Shown: positions 1 to 5,292 of the stretch, piece after piece
Layout: the number at the start of each line of letters is the position of its first letter
Numbering within the stretch: the first letter of the stretch is position 1
Translations under genes and position numbers: made by a program
Assembly (NCBI GenBank): GCA_022353185.1
Contig: JAKRWB010000741.1
Location: forward strand, 1-5,717
DNA from: ANME-2 cluster archaeon
GTDB lineage: Archaea; Halobacteriota; Methanosarcinia; Methanosarcinales; Methanocomedenaceae
DNA: 5,717 bases
Reading direction: 5' to 3'
Notes under the pieces: model-generated
Databases searched by the model: none
Seen by the model: only the letters and a program-made list of their open reading frames with translations
What the model was told of the DNA's origin: nothing

Positions 1-641
1 TCCTTATCAAGCCATGCATCCATCAGTATTAATATCGAGTCTCTGGCAATCCCAATTCCGAGCCTGAATATCATTAGAGAGATTACCAGTACTCCAATAC
101 TATCGAGCCATGGCATGCCTAACATTGAGCCGGCAATTGCAATGACAACGACCAGGGAGCTGAAAACATCCGTATATGAATGCATTGCATCTGCAATCAG
201 GGCCTGCGAATCGATCTGTTTGCCAATTTTGCCTTTATACACAGAGATAGCATAAATTACAAAGACAGAAAACACAGCAGTTCCAAGCGCAATTCCCTGA
301 ATTCCTATCTCAACAGGATTATCAATGCTTGCCAGTGCCTGGCGTAAAAGTTCGACTCCTGAGACAAGGATTAATACTGAGACAAAAAGCGCTATCAGAT
401 TTTCTGCTTTATAATAGCCGTATGGAAACTTCTCTCCGCTGTCTTTTAAACTGAGCCTGAGTCCAACCCATACGGCAAGTGATGTGAAAATATCCAATGA
501 GGTATGAACTGCATCAGCAATCAGGACAGTGCTTCCCGAATATAAGCCAACACTGCCTTTTAATGCTGCAAGAAAGACTAATGCAATGGTTGAATTCTTA
601 GAAGTATTGATCCCAATACGTAAATTCTCACATATAGTCAT
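1..641 (-). CDS. Cation diffusion facilitator (CDF) family transporter, 3' end outside window
   Basis: An inner-membrane divalent metal ion/proton antiporter that would export Zn2+, Fe2+, Mn2+ or a similar ion. I translated 213 codons from the ATG at 641 with no stop before the window edge. The two CDF metal-site motifs are present: H46-xxx-D50 in the second membrane segment (ADAVHTSLD) and H154-xxx-D158 in the fifth (ADAMHSYTD). They correspond to D45/D49 and H153/D157 of E. coli YiiP. The His at the first position is the HD-HD arrangement common in zinc-selective members, so zinc is plausible but unproven. Hydrophobic stretches lie near residues 18-40, 50-65, 80-100, 112-135, 145-172 and 178-198. 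The cytoplasmic C-terminal domain is missing because the window ends. The start follows AGGATG with a 5 nt spacer. The gene lies 28 bp after the frameshifted frame, in the same direction as the metal-cluster genes, and is perhaps co-transcribed. The family is sure, the substrate is not. Confidence 0.93.
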   Translation of the reverse strand, partial: MTICENLRIGINTSKNSTIALVFLAALKGSVGLYSGSTVLIADAVHTSLDIFTSLAVWVGLRLSLKDSGEKFPYGYYKAENLIALFVSVLILVSGVELLRQALASIDNPVEIGIQGIALGTAVFSVFVIYAISVYKGKIGKQIDSQALIADAMHSYTDVFSSLVVVIAIAGSMLGMPWLDSIGVLVISLMIFRLGIGIARDSILILMDAWLDK

Positions 642-669
642 TCTTTCATCCTGCACGATTATACATATT

Positions 670-901
670 CTATTCTAGCATTACCTTTTCAGCCATACCA
701 TGACCAATAGTGATAAACTGACCACCTACGTTAGCAAACACATATTCACCTCTATGCAGTGCAGATGCAAACATTTCCTTTCCGCTTTTGACAGATTTGA
801 TAACTTCCCTGTCACCTTTTTCTAAATAGCGCTTGCGGCCTCCTCCATCTTCCAGAACTCATCTGCATCTATTAACGCTTCCTCTTATTCTGTTTATCCA
901 T
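670..901 (-). pseudogene. Small frameshifted reading frame of unknown function
   Basis: No intact gene spans the stretch between the ferredoxin and the CDF gene, but it contains protein-like sequence in two frames. The upstream piece, 884-822, reads EEALIDADEFWKMEEAASAI and then hits TAG. The downstream piece, about 835-670, reads LEKGDREVIKSVKSG, continues through FANVGGQFITIGHG and ends in TAG. One extra base in the T3 run near 824-826 would join them into one continuous amphipathic helix (EEAASAILEKGDREVIKS). A second added base near 885-887 would put this in frame with ATG 901 (MDKQNK), which lies inside the ferredoxin tail. Neither piece alone has a convincing start codon or ribosome binding site. 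I do not recognise the family. It could be a decayed gene, a sequencing indel, or a lost C-terminal extension of the ferredoxin. The joining is inference. Confidence 0.5.
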
Positions 902-1264
902 CCTGCGACTGCCGCCGCCCCGGCCACCACCACGACCGCTACCGCCACCGCGCCCCTTACCACCTCGACGGGGTCCGGTAGTGGTACCGCTATTCGTGTA
1001 CCGATTGATGGCGTCTCTAACAGTTCCTATAGCAGTTATAACTCCGGACGCAATTGCGGCGGGCACGGACACATTCTCCTGCACTATTTCATCCGGTACC
1101 ACGTTGATTGCTCCTTTCTTGCATACGTTAGCACAGACTCCACAGCCAGTGCATCTGTCGATGTCGATGTGTGCCGCATCTGATAGTCTTATCGCCCTTA
1201 CCGGACATACATTGACGCACAATCCACATCCGGTGCAGAGCAATTCATCAATCTGGTACTTCAT
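872..1264 (-). CDS. 2[4Fe-4S] ferredoxin with Gly/Arg-rich C-terminal tail
   Basis: A cytoplasmic electron carrier or cluster donor. Residues 1-55 form a bacterial-type diferredoxin: C10-x2-C13-x2-C16-x3-C20-P and C38-x2-C41-x2-C44-x3-C48, with CKK in place of the usual CP after the second motif. All eight ligands are present, so two [4Fe-4S] clusters are expected. Residues 56-92 form a linker with a hydrophobic patch (AAIASGVITAIG). Residues 99-121 are almost only Gly, Arg and Ser (repeated RGGG), and the end is basic (MDKQNKRKR). Such a tail is not normal for a ferredoxin of this size and resembles the Gly/Arg/Met segment of the NifX-family protein two genes upstream. The start overlaps the DUF5320 stop as ATGA, which indicates translational coupling. 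The extreme C-terminus may be altered if the indel suspected near 885 is real. The ferredoxin call is secure; the role in a cluster-assembly locus is inferred from neighbours. Confidence 0.95.
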   Translation of the reverse strand: MKYQIDELLCTGCGLCVNVCPVRAIRLSDAAHIDIDRCTGCGVCANVCKKGAINVVPDEIVQENVSVPAAIASGVITAIGTVRDAINRYTNSGTTTGPRRGGKGRGGGSGRGGGRGGGSRRMDKQNKRKR

Positions 1265-1554
1265 TTTTTCAGTTCTTCGAACTTCTTTCTGATCTGTTCC
1301 AGTTGCTGTTCAAGCATCGCCGCCTGGGATTCGAGCATCGAAATCTCCTGCTGCTCAGGCATGGCTGGTATGCCAGTCTGCATTCCCTGCCATTGAGCTT
1401 GCGGTAGTCGCGTTTGCCACGTCCCGGTTCTCAGATACTGTACAGTTGGTGGCAGTCCACCATGACTTCGTCCAACCCAGCCAGGAGAATATCCCAGCCG
1501 CATCCATCCAGGCATCCCTGTCGCATAGTACATATTTCTACGTCCGCCTCTCAT
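1261..1554 (-). CDS. DUF5320 family protein
   Basis: A 97-residue protein of unknown function. The N-terminal part is rich in Gly, Arg, Tyr, Trp and Met (MRGGRRNMYYATGMPGWMR, then GYSPGW). The last 30 residues (PEQQEISMLESQAAMLEQQL and on to EELKK) form a heptad-like coiled coil. This arrangement is characteristic of DUF5320 proteins, which are usually found beside NifX-family proteins and ferredoxins. I chose the ATG at 1554 over the in-frame GTG at 1563 because AGGAGGTG (1568-1561) lies 6 nt before 1554 and would abut 1563. The ribosome binding site overlaps the stop of the NifX-family gene, so the two are probably coupled. The coiled coil ends in EELKK, much like the KELKK end of that upstream protein, which suggests the two pair through it (inference). 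No cysteine is present, so it is unlikely to bind a cluster itself. Confidence 0.85.
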   Translation of the reverse strand: MRGGRRNMYYATGMPGWMRLGYSPGWVGRSHGGLPPTVQYLRTGTWQTRLPQAQWQGMQTGIPAMPEQQEISMLESQAAMLEQQLEQIRKKFEELKK

Positions 1555-1560
1555 TTCATT

Positions 1561-1568
1561 CACCTCCT
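1561..1568 (-). promoter_or_regulatory. Strong ribosome binding site deciding the DUF5320 start
   Basis: AGGAGGTG on the minus strand overlaps the TAG stop of the preceding gene and stands 6 nt before ATG 1554. The in-frame GTG at 1563 lies inside this motif, so it cannot be the start served by it. Confidence 0.8.
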
Positions 1569-2151
1569 ATTTCTTCAGTTCTTTCAGTTTTGCTTTGATA
1601 TCTTTTATCTGACTTTCCAAAGCTTGTATCTCCTCATCTATCGTCTGCGGAGGCAGGGGTGGTAATGGAGGAGTAGGTGCTACCTGGGCTCCCATGCCCA
1701 TACCTCTTCCCATTCCTCCACCCATGCCGCGACCGCCACCACGACCACCGCCGCGCCCCATACCTCTTCCCATGCCCGCACCAGGCATACCGGCAGCAGG
1801 CATACCAGGGGCAGGCGCACCGGGAGCTGCCTGCAATCTGCCGCTCTTATACTGCTCGATCGCATCGTTGACAGTGCCGCTTGCACCAGTCACTATCGAG
1901 ATATTAGTAGCACCGAACGTTTGGATTGCATTCGGTCCCACGTTTCCGGTGATAACAACGCCGACACCTTTGTCTGCAACGGTCTGTGCCGCCTGTATTC
2001 CAGCACCGCTCGAAGCACCTATGCCTGGATTCGGCATTGCTTCATACTCCATCGTTTCCGAGTCCACGAAAACAAAGTACTCGCATCTTCCAAATCTTGG
2101 ATCTACGGACGCATCCATAGTTGGTCCGGTTGAGGTTACGCATATCTTCAT
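1567..2151 (-). CDS. NifX/NifB-family (dinitrogenase iron-molybdenum cofactor, ORP-like) protein with Gly-rich linker and coiled-coil tail
   Basis: A 194-residue cytoplasmic protein. Residues 1-105 are the NifX/NifY/NifB C-terminal type fold, which carries metal-sulfur cofactors such as FeMo-co precursors or, in the orange protein, a Mo-Cu-S cluster. Visible family features are the MKICVTS start strand, DPRFGRCEYFVFVD (residues 17-30, Cys23 in the usual loop), a Gly/Ala helix near 43-60 and VVITGNVGPNAIQTF (65-79). Residues 107-157 are low complexity (GMPAAGMPGAGMGRGMGRGG and on). Residues 158-168 are Pro-rich and 171-194 form a coiled coil ending in KELKK. The tail is unusual, since plain family members have about 110-125 residues. 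The ATG at 2151 is preferred to the in-frame TTG at 2160 because AGGAG (2166-2162) is about 10 nt from the former and touches the latter. It lies 5 bp after the Mrp stop. No nitrogenase genes are visible, so a FeMo-co role is not supported here. Confidence 0.93.
   Translation of the reverse strand: MKICVTSTGPTMDASVDPRFGRCEYFVFVDSETMEYEAMPNPGIGASSGAGIQAAQTVADKGVGVVITGNVGPNAIQTFGATNISIVTGASGTVNDAIEQYKSGRLQAAPGAPAPGMPAAGMPGAGMGRGMGRGGGRGGGRGMGGGMGRGMGMGAQVAPTPPLPPLPPQTIDEEIQALESQIKDIKAKLKELKK
1697..1773. repeat. Repeated 17 bp unit inside the Gly/Arg/Met linker
   Basis: The plus-strand sequence CCCATACCTCTTCCCAT occurs at 1697-1713 and again at 1757-1773, 60 bp apart and in the same frame. It encodes MGRGMG on the minus strand. 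CATACC(A/G)GC-like units follow nearby (1788-1810). This suggests that the linker grew by local duplication and may vary in length between strains. Confidence 0.75.
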
Positions 2152-2156
2152 GTTTA

Positions 2157-2975
2157 TCAATCTCCTTTTACAAAATGTTCTATATTGTCAACGATCGTCT
2201 CAAAGGCTTCAGCAGCTTCTGATTTATGTTTCAGCATGAATGGAATGCCACTGTCGCCTGATTCAACGATCTTAACATCGATTGGAACCCTGCCAAGGAA
2301 TGGCACGCTCATGTCTTTTGCAGCGCGTTCACCGCCGCCTATCTTAAAAAGATCTATCGTCTCGCCGCATTTTGGGCATTTGAATCCGCTCATGTTCTCT
2401 ATGATCCCGATAACTGGTATACTAAGTTCCTTTGCGAAATTCACTGATTTTCTTGAATCCAGTAGAGCGACCTCCTGTGGTGTAGTGACAACGATTGCTC
2501 CGTCTATCTGCGGAATCAACTGGGCAACACTCAATGGTTCATCCCCGGTTCCTGGCGGGAGGTCGATTATAAGATAGTCCAGATCGCCCCAGAATACGTC
2601 TGAAAGAAACTGCCTGATCGCACCCATCTTGCGTGGTCCCCGCCATACCACTGGCGTGTCTTTATCTGCAAGCAGAAATGCAAGGGACATAACCTTCACC
2701 CGCGGAGGTATGAAGACAGGAGTTATACCCTCCTTTGATACCTGGGGATGTTCATCCTCGATCCCAAGCATCTTTGGAATATTCGGACCATGGATGTCAG
2801 CATCCATAATTCCAACCTCGTATCCCTTTAGCGCAAGTGTAAGTGCAAGGTTGACAGTTACGGTGGTCTTTCCAACGCCACCTTTTCCACTCATGACCAT
2901 TATTTTGTGCTTTATTCTTTCCATACGCTCTTTCAAGCGTTTTTCCTGAGCTATACCCTCTTCGTCTTTTTTCAT
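2157..2975 (-). CDS. mrp: Mrp/Nbp35/ApbC-type P-loop ATPase, Fe-S cluster carrier
   Basis: A 272-residue cytoplasmic ATPase that binds and hands over Fe-S clusters as a dimer. The deviant Walker A is complete (GKGGVGKTT, residues 30-38, with signature Lys31). The switch I region is DADIHGPNIP (58-67) and switch II is DLPPGTGD (138-145). TTPQEVALLD (164-173) and IENMSGF (192-198) are hallmark strings of the Mrp branch. The CPKC pair C200/C203 provides the bridging cluster ligands across the dimer. There is no N-terminal ferredoxin extension as in Nbp35 and no DUF59 domain as in bacterial Mrp, so it is a minimal archaeal form of normal length. The start at 2975 follows GGTGA (2984-2980) by 4 nt and lies 12 bp after the DUF134 stop. 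Placement directly before the NifX-family gene suggests that it loads that protein. In Desulfovibrio an Mrp-type protein is encoded beside, or fused to, the orange protein. Confidence 0.96.
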   Translation of the reverse strand: MKKDEEGIAQEKRLKERMERIKHKIMVMSGKGGVGKTTVTVNLALTLALKGYEVGIMDADIHGPNIPKMLGIEDEHPQVSKEGITPVFIPPRVKVMSLAFLLADKDTPVVWRGPRKMGAIRQFLSDVFWGDLDYLIIDLPPGTGDEPLSVAQLIPQIDGAIVVTTPQEVALLDSRKSVNFAKELSIPVIGIIENMSGFKCPKCGETIDLFKIGGGERAAKDMSVPFLGRVPIDVKIVESGDSGIPFMLKHKSEAAEAFETIVDNIEHFVKGD

Positions 2976-2987
2976 GATTTCACCATG

Positions 2988-3449
2988 TTACCGCATACCA
3001 TGTCTGCCATGTCCGGCTCTGGCATAGCCACGATCGTCCTCTGCCCTGTGTATGTTCATGCTTTTACACTCAGGGCATTTCTGGGGTCTTCCTGTGCCAT
3101 GCACAACTTCCCATACATGCTGGCAGTCATAGCACTGGAACTTACATAGTGGAGTAGTTGCCATCTCGTACATCCCCCCATGTATTCGTATCGCTTTGCC
3201 ACTGACAAGGGCGCACCCGATCTTTTTTCTTGCTTCGGTCAGGATCCTGTGGAATGTTGGCTGAGAGACTTTCATATGATCTGCTGCCTCACGTTGATCC
3301 ATCCCGAGATAATCTTTCAGCCGTATGCTTTCCATCTCTTCCATCTTCAAAACCACCTCACCCATGTCCTGCAAACAGGTTGTACACGGTTTGAAGTAAT
3401 TGTAATTGAATGACGATCGTATATGCCGGTGGCGTCTCGGTCTTGGCAT
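2988..3449 (-). CDS. DUF134 family DNA-binding regulator with C-terminal zinc ribbon
   Basis: A 153-residue predicted transcription factor. The start MPRPRRHRHI is the signature beginning of the family, so ATG 3449 is chosen over the in-frame ATG 3467, which would add MNIYSL and has no family support. Residues 37-78 form a sigma-70 region 4-like helix-turn-helix (MEEMESIRLKDYLGM, QREAADHMKVSQPTFHRIL). Residues 102-128 hold a rubredoxin-like zinc ribbon (C106-x2-C109 and C125-x2-C128), followed by a His/Arg/Gly-rich end. A further C22-x2-C25 pair precedes the helices. These Cys pairs could sense metal or cluster state (inference). It is the first gene of the left operon, with no Shine-Dalgarno motif before 3449. 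A perfect 16 bp palindrome lies immediately upstream, which suggests autoregulation and control of the genes that follow. The family is sure; the regulatory target is inferred. Confidence 0.93.
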   Translation of the reverse strand: MPRPRRHRHIRSSFNYNYFKPCTTCLQDMGEVVLKMEEMESIRLKDYLGMDQREAADHMKVSQPTFHRILTEARKKIGCALVSGKAIRIHGGMYEMATTPLCKFQCYDCQHVWEVVHGTGRPQKCPECKSMNIHRAEDDRGYARAGHGRHGMR

Positions 3450-3451
3450 TA

Positions 3452-3467
3452 ATGAATATATATTCAT
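3452..3467. promoter_or_regulatory. 16 bp perfect palindrome, candidate DUF134 operator
   Basis: ATGAATATATATTCAT is its own reverse complement over all 16 bases. It ends 2 bp before the chosen ATG of the DUF134 gene. It would sit between a TATA-like element and the start codon, where a bound repressor would block transcription. It is AT-rich, so chance is possible, but its length and position favour an operator. Confidence 0.55.
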
Positions 3468-3722
3468 AATGAACTTAAACCTTGTGGTGGTGCAAGAATA
3501 TCATCGCTATTAACCAGTACTGATGCTTGCAATCTTCGTTATTTCGGCACAGATTTGCTTAAAGGACACATAAGGGAACTCACCATCCAACTGGCTAAAT
3601 ACGAGAACCTGCATACCTCACCAAGCCTAAAACATAGTGGCAACCGTAAAAAGAATCAGAATAAAGGCAGTGGAAAAAAGAGGGGACAGAAGAAGGGAAG
3701 TCAATCCATGAGTGGATTATGA
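3456..3722 (+). mobile_element. IS66-type transposase remnant (N-terminal fragment)
   Basis: The plus frame is open from 3456 to the TGA at 3720-3722 (88 codons) but contains no plausible start. It reads RYFGTDLLKGHIRELTIQLA, KYENLHTSPSLKHSGNRKK and NQNKGSGKKRGQKKG. This matches the N-terminal pattern of archaeal IS66-like transposases: a helical segment, then KYENxHTPPS, then a basic stretch ending GQKxGH. Similarity stops at about 3698, where the expected Gly-His would follow, and the catalytic domain is absent. I see no convincing terminal inverted repeats; a 6 bp stem (3703-3708 with 3713-3718) lies at the end of the similarity. The fragment is non-functional and probably marks an old insertion. 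It starts inside the promoter region of the DUF134 operon. Confidence 0.65.
3473..3480 (-). promoter_or_regulatory. TATA-like promoter element of the DUF134-Mrp operon
   Basis: On the minus strand GTTTAAGT reads as a weak archaeal TATA box. Its centre is about 27 bp from ATG 3449, the usual TATA-to-start distance. Together with the missing Shine-Dalgarno motif, this suggests a leaderless transcript beginning at or next to the start codon. The match is short and the call is tentative. Confidence 0.35.
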
Positions 3723-3749
3723 CAGTGCTGGCAACATGGGGATGAGCCA

Positions 3750-4154
3750 GTGAACCAGGTAGTTTCAGATAATGAAGGCGAAACAGTCACACATCCTTTC
3801 ATCCTTACCGCGGGCATTGTACTGGCTGCATTCTGTTTTTCAGCTATGGGATTGATATTCTCATCCACACCGACCAGCATGACTTCCACCGTGATGATGA
3901 TTTCCACAATGGTGAAATTTCCACTGGTCTTTATAAGCGGTATATTCATCCCGGTCGGAGAACTGCCGTCGTGGGGACAGGTGCTGGCCTCAGCACCCCC
4001 CTTGACCTACATAACTGACCTGTGCAGATATTCTTTTCAGGGGACCAATTATTATCCGATCTGGATGGATATCGCAGCCCTTGTAATATTCCTGATGATC
4101 TTCATGACGGCTGCAGTGAAGCTCCATGAGAAAAGTATGCCAGAACGGTTGTGA
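3750..4154 (+). pseudogene. ABC-2 type transporter permease, C-terminal half only
   Basis: The 134 residues match the C-terminal half of ABC-2 type permeases, which are normally about 250 residues with six membrane segments. Visible segments are 18-39 (ILTAGIVLAAFCFSAMGLIF), 46-69 (through VKFPLVFISGIFIPV) and 106-123. The typical loop PLTYITDLCRYSFQG lies between the last two. The first half and the partner ATPase gene are missing. The frame continues upstream only to the TGA at 3720-3722, which also ends the IS66 fragment. GTG 3750 is the first usable start codon and has no clear ribosome binding site. I read this as a gene broken by the insertion and deletion that left the transposase fragment. 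A functional short protein cannot be excluded but is unlikely. Confidence 0.75.
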
Positions 4155-4363
4155 ATAATGGTAAAGATGAGAACGCCCTGTTTTTCATCTTAATAACTAT
4201 ACCCGCAGCTCTGCTGTGGTTGGGTGTACCAGCACAACGTTTGACTTGGCTAACCGGGATATTCCAAAACCTAATCTCCGGCATTGAACCTGTGTTTAAG
4301 ATAATAATTGGAATATATCGCACCCAGAGGATTATGTGCAAGTACCCTATCCTTTACTGCTAG
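4151..4363 (+). CDS. Hypothetical 70-residue membrane protein
   Basis: The frame starts with GTG overlapping the TGA of the permease fragment (GTGA), a typical coupled arrangement. It encodes a short polar N-terminus (MNNGKDENA), one clear hydrophobic segment (residues 10-27, LFFILITIPAALLWLGVP) and a second weaker one (about 36-56). I do not recognise a family. The last 93 bp run antisense through the 3' end of the DUF1847 gene, and the final residues (RTQRIMCKYPILYC) look less like natural coding sequence. It may therefore be the truncated start of a longer gene once co-transcribed with the permease. Confidence 0.4.
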   Translation: MNNGKDENALFFILITIPAALLWLGVPAQRLTWLTGIFQNLISGIEPVFKIIIGIYRTQRIMCKYPILYC

Positions 4364-4843
4364 TGTGGTTACAGGTGCCTGCGAGTGTTGGGTGAAGAGA
4401 ATATCATGGCCAATGCACAATCCGAGAATAACATTCAGGTCAGTCTTCTCGTTATTCAGCACCAGTGCCTGACCCATTGGATTGCACACAGCTTCAAAAC
4501 CATCATTGTGCAGTTTCTCCAGACCATAACTATCCTTATCAATTCCACATACCTTGCAGCAGACAGAAAATACCTTGAAATCCTGTGCCAATATCTTATG
4601 TATGACCTTTGCTTCTTTTTCAAAGCCTATGCAAAAGGCAATGCCCAATTTTTCATACCCCATTCCACCGGCATACAGAATAAGTTCTTCCAACCTCGTT
4701 TTTTCCATATAGTACCTGGATTCTATCTGTGCCGATATCTTCATTGATTCAAGGTTCCTGCCAGTATATTCAACATCTGCCTTAATTGTCGAACAATCAT
4801 TTCCATCGCGGCACTTTTTCTGTTCACATAATGCACATTGCAT
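4271..4843 (-). CDS. DUF1847 family cysteine-rich protein
   Basis: A 190-residue cytoplasmic protein of unknown function, with the length and pattern of DUF1847 proteins found in anaerobic bacteria and methanogens. The N-terminal motif is C3-x2-C6-x4-C11-x5-C17. Further cysteines are C71 (AFCIGFEKEA), C95-C96-x2-C99 (VCCKVCGIDK), C120 (CNPMGQA) and C143 (GLCIGHD). Ten cysteines and conserved Gly-His-Asp point to binding of metal or an Fe-S cluster (inference). ATG 4843 is chosen because GGAG (4855-4852) stands 8 nt before it and the family begins MxCxxC; longer in-frame starts lie inside the NifU-like gene. It starts 14 bp after that gene's stop, so it is probably a co-transcribed partner or client of the scaffold. 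Its 3' end converges on the hypothetical membrane ORF. Confidence 0.88.
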   Translation of the reverse strand: MQCALCEQKKCRDGNDCSTIKADVEYTGRNLESMKISAQIESRYYMEKTRLEELILYAGGMGYEKLGIAFCIGFEKEAKVIHKILAQDFKVFSVCCKVCGIDKDSYGLEKLHNDGFEAVCNPMGQALVLNNEKTDLNVILGLCIGHDILFTQHSQAPVTTLAVKDRVLAHNPLGAIYSNYYLKHRFNAGD

Positions 4844-4857
4844 CTGATAATCTCCGT

Positions 4858-5292
4858 TTATTGTAACATTTCCAGTGCTTTTTCCAGTGTAATAATAGCA
4901 AGATGTGCACAATGGAGGTTTTCTTCAGGGAGACCTTCCAGGGCAGTAACCAGGTCATCGTCTGTAATTGCTTGTGCATCTTTAACAGATTTTCCTTTCA
5001 CCATAGATGTAAGCATGCTCCCACAAGCTATCGTTGCTCCGCATCCGTCTGTCATAAATGAAATATCTTCAATCATATCATGGTCCATCTTCAGATATAT
5101 CTCCATCGTATCCCCACACCACCCGGTTAATGCTGCAAAAGCATCTGGTTGTACCATTTTTCCGATATTTTTTGGATTATTATATTCCTTGATCACCCTT
5201 TCTGAGAAAACCTTCCGCTCCTGCTCATATACTTCATTTTGAATTTTATCGATCATCTTATCAAAATCAGATTTATTGTTTGAGTCTGTCAT
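4858..5292 (-). CDS. NifU/IscU-like Fe-S cluster scaffold protein
   Basis: A 144-residue cytoplasmic scaffold on which Fe-S clusters are built before transfer. The three ligand cysteines of the NifU N-terminal/IscU fold are present: C59 in GWCGDTMEIYLK (with Asp61), C84 in TDGCGATIACGSM and C128 in ENLHCAHLAI. An extra C90 is also present. The segment YNNPKNIGKM (37-46) is the usual Asn-Pro motif before the scaffold. An N-terminal helix of about 30 charged residues precedes it. Redox or C-terminal Nfu domains of full NifU are absent. The start at 5292 overlaps the stop of the MinD-type gene as ATGA and follows AAAGGA (5306-5301); an in-frame ATG at 5319 lies within that upstream gene and lacks a good binding site. 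No cysteine desulfurase gene is visible nearby, so the sulfur source is unknown. Confidence 0.93.
   Translation of the reverse strand: MTDSNNKSDFDKMIDKIQNEVYEQERKVFSERVIKEYNNPKNIGKMVQPDAFAALTGWCGDTMEIYLKMDHDMIEDISFMTDGCGATIACGSMLTSMVKGKSVKDAQAITDDDLVTALEGLPEENLHCAHLAIITLEKALEMLQ

Noticed and set aside
822..824. TAG inside the small reading frame as a pyrrolysine codon, since Methanosarcinales can use it.
   Set aside because: Reading through keeps the frame that yields KKVTGKLSNLSKAERK, which is less protein-like than the alternative frame ending FITIGHGMAEKVMLE. A one-base frameshift explains the data better.
833..1183. Plus-strand frame opposite the ferredoxin, rich in Thr, Ala and Pro.
   Set aside because: It is the complement of the Gly/Arg-rich tail and ferredoxin codons, with no family features and no ribosome binding site.
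1697..1810. Short repeated units that could suggest a CRISPR-like or regulatory repeat array.
   Set aside because: The repeats are in frame, vary in spacing and encode a low-complexity protein linker. There are no unique spacers of constant length.
1694..2239. Long plus-strand frame of 181 codons opposite the NifX-family gene, with Pro/Met repeats.
   Set aside because: The repeats mirror the Gly/Arg/Met linker on the other strand, and the opposite frame has clear NifX-family motifs.
3703..3718. Inverted repeat AATCCA-TGAG-TGGATT as a transcription terminator or IS end.
   Set aside because: The stem is only 6 bp, no T-run follows, and no matching copy is seen at the other end of the fragment.
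3456..4154. The IS66 fragment and the permease fragment share one frame with only a TGA between them, which might suggest readthrough or a fusion.
   Set aside because: The two parts belong to unrelated families, both are truncated at the junction, and one in three junctions falls in frame by chance. There is no sign of a selenocysteine element.
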